Under the pieces are notes generated by a model that did not search any database, was not told the origin of the DNA, and saw only the letters and a list, made by a program, of their open reading frames with translations. From Candidatus Omnitrophota bacterium (GTDB lineage Bacteria > Omnitrophota > Omnitrophia > Omnitrophales > Aquincolibacteriaceae): a stretch of DNA of 33,219 nt. A program made the position numbers and the translations under genes. Shown here one piece after another: positions 28,552 to 33,219 of this stretch; the first letter of the stretch is position 1; the number at the start of each line of letters is the position of its first letter. The DNA lies in contig JACPXM010000028.1 in NCBI GenBank assembly GCA_016196545.1, positions 1-33,219 on the forward strand. Direction: 5' to 3'.

Positions 28552-28642
28552 ACGGGGATGGTGCCCCGCTTCGCGGGACTGGCCGCGAAGTAAGTGCGCT
28601 GCTTGGTTTTTACGGCCAATAGAATTGATTTAGCTGCAACGT
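28552..28642 (+). repeat. Diverged copy of the 92-bp tandem repeat
   Basis: ggggatggtgccccgcttcgcgggactggcc shared with the two exact copies; remaining ~58 nt alignable but diverged; offset to next copy about 91 nt. Confidence 0.75.
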
Positions 28643-28826
28643 TGGGGGATGGTGCCCCGCTTCGCGGGACTGGCCATAGGAGTGAGTTGGCGGCAGTGTT
28701 AATTGCGGCCTTTAGAAGTTTTGAGCTACACTATTGGGGGATGGTGCCCCGCTTCGCGGGACTGGCCATAGGAGTGAGTTGGCGGCAGTGTTAATTGCGG
28801 CCTTTAGAAGTTTTGAGCTACACTAT
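28643..28826 (+). repeat. Two exact 92-bp tandem repeat units (28643-28734, 28735-28826) abutting tRNA-Gln
   Basis: Both units read tgggggatggtgccccgcttcgcgggactggccataggagtgagttggcggcagtgttaattgcggcctttagaagttttgagctacactat; the tRNA starts exactly one period later. Confidence 0.95.
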
Positions 28827-28900
28827 TGGGGGATGGTGTAACGGTAGCACGACAGATTCTGGATCTGTCTGTCTAGGTTCGAATCCTAGTCCCCCAGCCA
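28827..28900 (+). tRNA. tRNA-Gln (anticodon CTG), CCA encoded
   Basis: TGGGGGA TG GTGT AACGGTA GCAC G ACAGA TTCTGGA TCTGT CTGT CTAGG TTCGAAT CCTAG TCCCCCA G CCA. Confidence 0.95.
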
Positions 28901-30636
28901 TTAGACACTCTCATGCGAACCTGGTTTTCGCCATGGCTGGAGGTTCCTACACTTCTTGAGAGTGAAGATACTACACCTTTTCGGTTGGATACTTCTACAC
29001 TTTTTTGATGCGGCCCGGTGGGAGTGTAGGGGCCGTCACTACCATCATGTGGCGGCGGCGTCCAATCCGGCGGGTTTTTTAGGTCAAGATTCATTTCAGG
29101 CAGGTCTCCCCAAAACTTAATAGTGATCTTGTTAGGTGTATAGATTACTTCCTTTACGAGTACCATAATAAAGTTTCTTTTGTCCTCAAAAGAGAAGGTC
29201 TCAAACACCTCCGGGAACTCTCGAAAAAGTTTAGTAAAGGTTTCCGCATCAATGACATACTGGCTTTGGTGATGCATATTGGTATTGATGCGGTGAACCT
29301 CATTTTCTAACTTCTCTTTCGAGACTTCTAAATCTGACATTTCATTTAGAAGTGTTTGCACTCTTCTTTGGGGCATATCTTCAGATTTCAAAATATCTAC
29401 TAGCCGCCGTAAGCCCTGATTTATGCTGGCTAATTGGGCTTCTACGGTGTCCTTTTCCTGCTGTAAGGGCTTTAGACCTCTCTTAGCCGTAATATTGGCC
29501 TTCTCGATGGATTTCCTAAGAAGGGAATCATTTTGACCTAGTCTTTTAAATTCGTTTATGAGAAAGGCTTCAAGTTCATCCCCCGGCATGGTGCGAATTG
29601 AACAAGCGCCTTTCCCTTTGGCAATCGCTTGTATACAGCGGTAATAAAGATAAACCTTCCCGTTCTTCCTTTTTGAGGAATTGCTCATCGTACTCCCACA
29701 GTTTCCGCAGCGAATTAACCCTTGAAAAAGCATTTCGTATTTATTCTGCTTAAATGTTTTGCGGGTATCACGATTCGTCACGAGTATGTTTTGTACGCTT
29801 TCCCAAATTTTAAGATCCGTAATGATGGCCTTGTGTTCACCCTCGAAGAGATATTCTTTCCCGTTCCTATCTGTAAACCGGATTTTTCCAATATAAAGGG
29901 GATTGGCTAGAATATATGAAATTTTCTTTTTATCGAATTTGGTGCTGCCCGCGGCCTTCTTTCCTCGGATGTAAAATTTTTTCGTTCGGTATCCCATTTC
30001 ATTTAATTTATTACTGACAGCCCCCATTGAGCCAAGTTTTGGATAAAACTCAAAACAGAGACGCACGATCTTGGCCTCTTCCGGATTTACGATGAGTTTT
30101 TTCTTTTTGCAATCATAGCCGAGAGGCAAATGGCCGCCACAGTACATTCCTTTCCTTGCCATGGCAATGCGCTTGTCATAGGTGCGCTCTTGTGCCATTT
30201 CCCGTTCAAATTGAGCAAATTCCAGCATGATGTGAAGAAGCAACCGGCCTGCAGAAGAAGTCGTGTCAAAATGTTGAGTTGTTGAGACAAAGGTAACGCC
30301 GTTTTGGTTAAAAACTTCAAGAAGAGAATAAAAATCTTTGTGGTTTCTTGTCAGGCGGTCGATTTTGTAAACAACCACGACCTGAATATGACCTTTTCTA
30401 ATATCCTGAATCAACTGCTTGAGGGCCGGGCGGGTTAATGATCCGCCGGATTGGCCGGAATCCTCATAAGCTTTAAAGACCCGCCAGCCTTGTGACTTTT
30501 GACTTTTAATATAGGAAAGGCAACTGTCGCGTTGATTGTCGAGAGTAGAATAGGCCTGTGTTTGAGCGCGTTCATCAACCGAGACTCGGGTATATACAGC
30601 ACAATTAATAATCGTAGAATTCGGCTTGGAGTGCAT
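28873..30636 (-). CDS. Large serine recombinase (resolvase + recombinase + zinc ribbon + coiled coil)
   Basis: CAVYTRVSVDERAQTQAYSTLDNQRDSC; YKIDRLTRNHKDFYSLLEVF; LLLHIMLEFAQFEREMAQERT; CGNCGSTMSNSSKRKNGKVYLYYRC. ORF runs 28 nt into tRNA-Gln. Confidence 0.95.
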   Translation of the reverse strand: MHSKPNSTIINCAVYTRVSVDERAQTQAYSTLDNQRDSCLSYIKSQKSQGWRVFKAYEDSGQSGGSLTRPALKQLIQDIRKGHIQVVVVYKIDRLTRNHKDFYSLLEVFNQNGVTFVSTTQHFDTTSSAGRLLLHIMLEFAQFEREMAQERTYDKRIAMARKGMYCGGHLPLGYDCKKKKLIVNPEEAKIVRLCFEFYPKLGSMGAVSNKLNEMGYRTKKFYIRGKKAAGSTKFDKKKISYILANPLYIGKIRFTDRNGKEYLFEGEHKAIITDLKIWESVQNILVTNRDTRKTFKQNKYEMLFQGLIRCGNCGSTMSNSSKRKNGKVYLYYRCIQAIAKGKGACSIRTMPGDELEAFLINEFKRLGQNDSLLRKSIEKANITAKRGLKPLQQEKDTVEAQLASINQGLRRLVDILKSEDMPQRRVQTLLNEMSDLEVSKEKLENEVHRINTNMHHQSQYVIDAETFTKLFREFPEVFETFSFEDKRNFIMVLVKEVIYTPNKITIKFWGDLPEMNLDLKNPPDWTPPPHDGSDGPYTPTGPHQKSVEVSNRKGVVSSLSRSVGTSSHGENQVRMRVSNGWGTRIRT

Positions 30637-30762
30637 AATATAATGTTAGCTGACTTAGGGATAAAAAGGAAGGATTTATTTTTTTGACTCGAAAAGAGCA
30701 AATCATAGAGGGAATTCATATGATAGTCATAGGATACAAAATCTCTTTTACTATATGAATTG

Positions 30763-30781
30763 CCCTATGAATTTCATAGGG
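30763..30781. repeat. 19-bp perfect dyad ccctatgaa-t-ttcataggg upstream of recombinase
   Basis: 9-nt arms around a single central base; extendable by aatt/aatt with one bulge. Confidence 0.75.
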
Positions 30782-30879
30782 AATTGTGGATAAAAGACAG
30801 GATTGATAGTTTTTAATCCAATTGGCAGTCAACCCTAAATGGCAATCGGTTAATTAGGCATAATTGGAGACAAATAACA

Positions 30880-31242
30880 ATGAGAAAGCCAATTCACGTT
30901 CAAGTGATTTCTTTCTGGTCGTCGCTATGGACAAATTTTTACCATTTGTATTTCTTCCTAAAGTCCTGTGTTGCGGTTTTTTTCCTCATTTGGCTTGCAT
31001 GGAGCTTTGTTGACCTATTCGGTCCACCCCTTTTAAGAAAATGGGTGGTTGAACCCATTCGCCCGCCTAGTTCTGCTCCAAAAACGCCGGAAGAGTTGGC
31101 GAGGCCGGAACCGGATGCTAGGATGCTGGCTCTTCAAAGTCACTGCCGCCATGTTTATCTGACTAACGGCTTACATAATTTTTACTGCCCTATATGCCGG
31201 AAGAAACTGCGCTCTGGAAGATCGCCTTGGTGGCAGGTATAA
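30880..31242 (+). CDS. Small TM protein with C-terminal Cys/His (putative Zn-binding) motif
   Basis: TM segment SCVAVFFLIWLAWSFVDLF; C-terminal HCRHVYLTNGLHNFYCPICRKKL. Confidence 0.6.
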   Translation: MRKPIHVQVISFWSSLWTNFYHLYFFLKSCVAVFFLIWLAWSFVDLFGPPLLRKWVVEPIRPPSSAPKTPEELARPEPDARMLALQSHCRHVYLTNGLHNFYCPICRKKLRSGRSPWWQV

Positions 31243-31407
31243 AAATGGCAAAAAATGCATTCTCCAAATATATGAAAAAGTGTATGAATTGGGCTATGAT
31301 TTGCCGCGGAATTGAAATCATACCTTTGGGCAAAATCCTATGCCAGCTTATTTTTCATAAGTACCTTATTTTTAAGCCTTTGCATCGTTCGCTCTCGTCC
31401 CGAAAAG

Positions 31408-31478
31408 CGTGACTCGCTCCCTGACCACAGCCCGCGCCGCAATAATTGACGCGTACTGTGGTCAGGGAGATGCTCACG
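31408..31478. repeat. Long hairpin/inverted repeat in spacer
   Basis: cgtga-ctcg-ctccctgaccacag / ctgtggtcagggag-atgc-tcacg: perfect 14-bp stem plus outer 5-bp stem across a symmetric 4x4 internal loop. Confidence 0.85.
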
Positions 31479-31546
31479 ATGCATTTGTTCCCGATGTGAG
31501 TTTTATTGTTTTATTTTATAGATAATTTTTATTCTGGATTCTGTTA

Positions 31547-32110
31547 TTGGAGGTTTTTGACGATGTTAAATTGTTAGGTAAAGAAAATAATATCGAAGAG
31601 GGGGTGGATGCGCTGACGCTGGCAACAGAGACTGAAAAAGGATGGGTTTTGGTTATTGATGATGACGATCTATTGACGCGCACTTTGAAGAAGGTGCTTG
31701 AAAAGGATGGGTATTCTGTCGACGTGGCATCGAATGGACAGGAAGGAATCAAAAAAGCCAAAAGCGGATTTTTCCACTTAGTGCTTTGTGACATCCGTAT
31801 GCCGGGTCTCGATGGGCTTATGACCCTTCAGCATATAAAGGAATTCCAGGATAAAGCGGGAGCGGGGAAATCAGGATTTATCTTGGTAACGGCCTACGAC
31901 AGTCCCGAGAGCCGAAAACGGGCGGCAATTCTCGGGGTTTCAGATTTTGTGTTAAAACCGTTTGACCTCAAAGAATTTCTAGAAACTATTCATCATCACG
32001 CCACACCTCTAATTAAAGAAACCCCTCTTCAGGAAGTTGAAAGATTAAACAGAAAATTATCAGATTTGCTTTCCGCATTGCATGAAAATGGTCACTTAAA
32101 GAGTGAATAA
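31547..32110 (+). CDS. Response regulator (REC) with N- and C-terminal extensions
   Basis: VLVIDDDDLLTRTLKKVLEKDGYSV...LVLCDIRMPGLDGL...LVTAY...FVLKPFD. Listed start is TTG; true start uncertain. Confidence 0.85.
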   Translation: MEVFDDVKLLGKENNIEEGVDALTLATETEKGWVLVIDDDDLLTRTLKKVLEKDGYSVDVASNGQEGIKKAKSGFFHLVLCDIRMPGLDGLMTLQHIKEFQDKAGAGKSGFILVTAYDSPESRKRAAILGVSDFVLKPFDLKEFLETIHHHATPLIKETPLQEVERLNRKLSDLLSALHENGHLKSE

Positions 32111-32159
32111 CCGCTCTTGAGCGATTGACGACCAGTCATTTATTAGCCGTAAGCTTCAT

Positions 32160-32175
32160 CCCCCCCCCTTTTTTT
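32160..32175 (+). repeat. Homopolymer tract C9T7 beside a possible -35 element
   Basis: ccccccccc ttttttt, then cTTGACG at 32177-32182. Confidence 0.7.
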
Positions 32176-32340
32176 CTTGACGATGTTGGGCTACCCGAGA
32201 TATTCAAGATTTCCCTCTTTCTAACCGATTCTATTACTTGAAGTTACGTTAATAAAAATGCCATTCAGAGGCTGGCTGTCTTGTTAGTCAAGAAGTATAA
32301 TGTCTTCATTCTGTTCTAGCGTGAGGAAAAGGGGGGAGTT

Positions 32341-32907
32341 ATGCCAAAAAAAATTCTTTTGATTGATGACGATGCGCTTGTTCTGAAATCCACAGGAAAT
32401 CTCCTTGAAAGACAAGGCTATCAAGTCAGCCGAGCGAAGAATTGCGAGGATGCTTTGGAACAAATCAAATCATCCCATTTTGATCTCATTATTTCCGATA
32501 TCCGAATGCCGGGAAAAGATGGGATTGAAACTATTAAGCGTATCAAAGATACTTTGGGTCAATCTCAAGGAAATGAGATACCGTTTATTTTTATCACGGG
32601 ATATGCAAGCGAGGATGCACCCATTAATGCGGTCAAGGTAGGCGCATCAGATTATGTATTGAAGCCATTTGATAATGATCAACTTATGCAGAGCGTAGAA
32701 AAGGCGCTCAGTCAAAAAACGTTAAAAGGGGAGACGACGCAGGACCTGATAAAAAAACTTCATAGTTTGGTTGAATCGTATCAAAAACGACAAGAAAGTA
32801 TCATATTCGAAAATCAGGAACTAAAGGATTTCATCAATGAACTTGAAGATATTGCCTATAGACTTGAGATCAGCGTTTTAAAAGAATCTCCTGTTTCAGA
32901 GGCATGA
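32341..32907 (+). CDS. Response regulator (REC) with C-terminal coiled-coil tail
   Basis: ILLIDDDALVLKSTGNLLERQGYQV...LIISDIRMPGKDGI...FITGY...YVLKPFD. Confidence 0.92.
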   Translation: MPKKILLIDDDALVLKSTGNLLERQGYQVSRAKNCEDALEQIKSSHFDLIISDIRMPGKDGIETIKRIKDTLGQSQGNEIPFIFITGYASEDAPINAVKVGASDYVLKPFDNDQLMQSVEKALSQKTLKGETTQDLIKKLHSLVESYQKRQESIIFENQELKDFINELEDIAYRLEISVLKESPVSEA

Positions 32908-33219
32908 CTCGACCGATGCAACGAGACAGAGTAACGTTACCCTACCTGTATTACCGTTTATCCCGCCGATTGATTACTCGCTATCGTAGAATTTCTACGC
33001 AGGTTATAAGAATTTGGTATCGGTTCTCACGTAAAGCTATTAGCCATTACCGTAGACTCTTAACTTATTTCATTAAAGTTCGATATCGAATGGTGCGAAT
33101 TTTACGTTTTCGTTATTTGAGGTTTTTAATTTTTTTGATTTGGAGGGCTTGGGTGGGAAAAGTAGAAGGTTTCGAAAAAATTCCGCGAAATGAAGCTGCC
33201 CTTATCGTATCGAATCATC
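32904..33219 (+). CDS. Partial CDS: PlsC/LPLAT-like acyltransferase N-terminus with basic aromatic repeat extension (runs off window)
   Basis: ATGA overlap with upstream RR; open to window end; MTRPMQRDRVTLPYLYYRLSRRLITRYRR...VGKVEGFEKIPRNEAALIVSNH, ending at the LPLAT NH motif. Absent from the ORF track because no stop is reached. Confidence 0.75.
   Translation, partial: MTRPMQRDRVTLPYLYYRLSRRLITRYRRISTQVIRIWYRFSRKAISHYRRLLTYFIKVRYRMVRILRFRYLRFLIFLIWRAWVGKVEGFEKIPRNEAALIVSNH

Noticed and set aside
28594-28794. 66-aa ORF through the 92-bp repeats
   Set aside because: The 92-bp period is not a multiple of 3, so the repeat is read in different frames; better explained as non-coding repeat DNA.
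28552-28826. Possible CRISPR array
   Set aside because: Two whole 92-bp units are identical with no unique spacers; it is a tandem duplication, not repeat-spacer structure.
31194-31412. 72-aa ORF between the Zn-motif protein and the hairpin
   Set aside because: Overlaps the 3' end of the preceding ORF, has no SD or recognisable motif; insufficient support.

Overview
The window is mostly chromosomal bacterial housekeeping DNA. In order it carries comEC (C-terminal part), a divergent XRE-cupin regulator, a ComEA-like HhH protein, glyQ-glyS, ppdK, an rpoD-type sigma factor, apt and tRNA-Arg(CCT). Next come two secreted coiled-coil proteins (374 and 2019 aa) and a beta-barrel porin with a strong terminator. 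A compact fau-xseA-xseB-ispA-dxs-nadK-REC-gltX-HIT-HTH/REC run follows. From about 28.4 kb the character changes: a 92-bp tandem repeat abuts tRNA-Gln(CTG), a large serine recombinase runs into the tRNA 3' end, and there are dyad-rich spacers, a small membrane/Zn-type ORF and two orphan response regulators. A PlsC-like acyltransferase that runs off the window edge ends the sequence; it is absent from the ORF track. The strongest second-look items are: (1) a 108-nt stop-containing insertion that splits the comEC conserved core; (2) the exact 92-bp repeats that start with the first 12 nt of tRNA-Gln; (3) the 22-residue basic/aromatic repeats before the acyltransferase domain; (4) the secreted 2019-aa coiled-coil protein and its smaller neighbour; (5) a large perfect-stem hairpin at 31.4 kb. 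I found no clear CRISPR array or canonical defence system. The taxon is inferred only loosely (Gram-negative, possibly a candidate phylum). All family calls come from reading motifs, not from searches.
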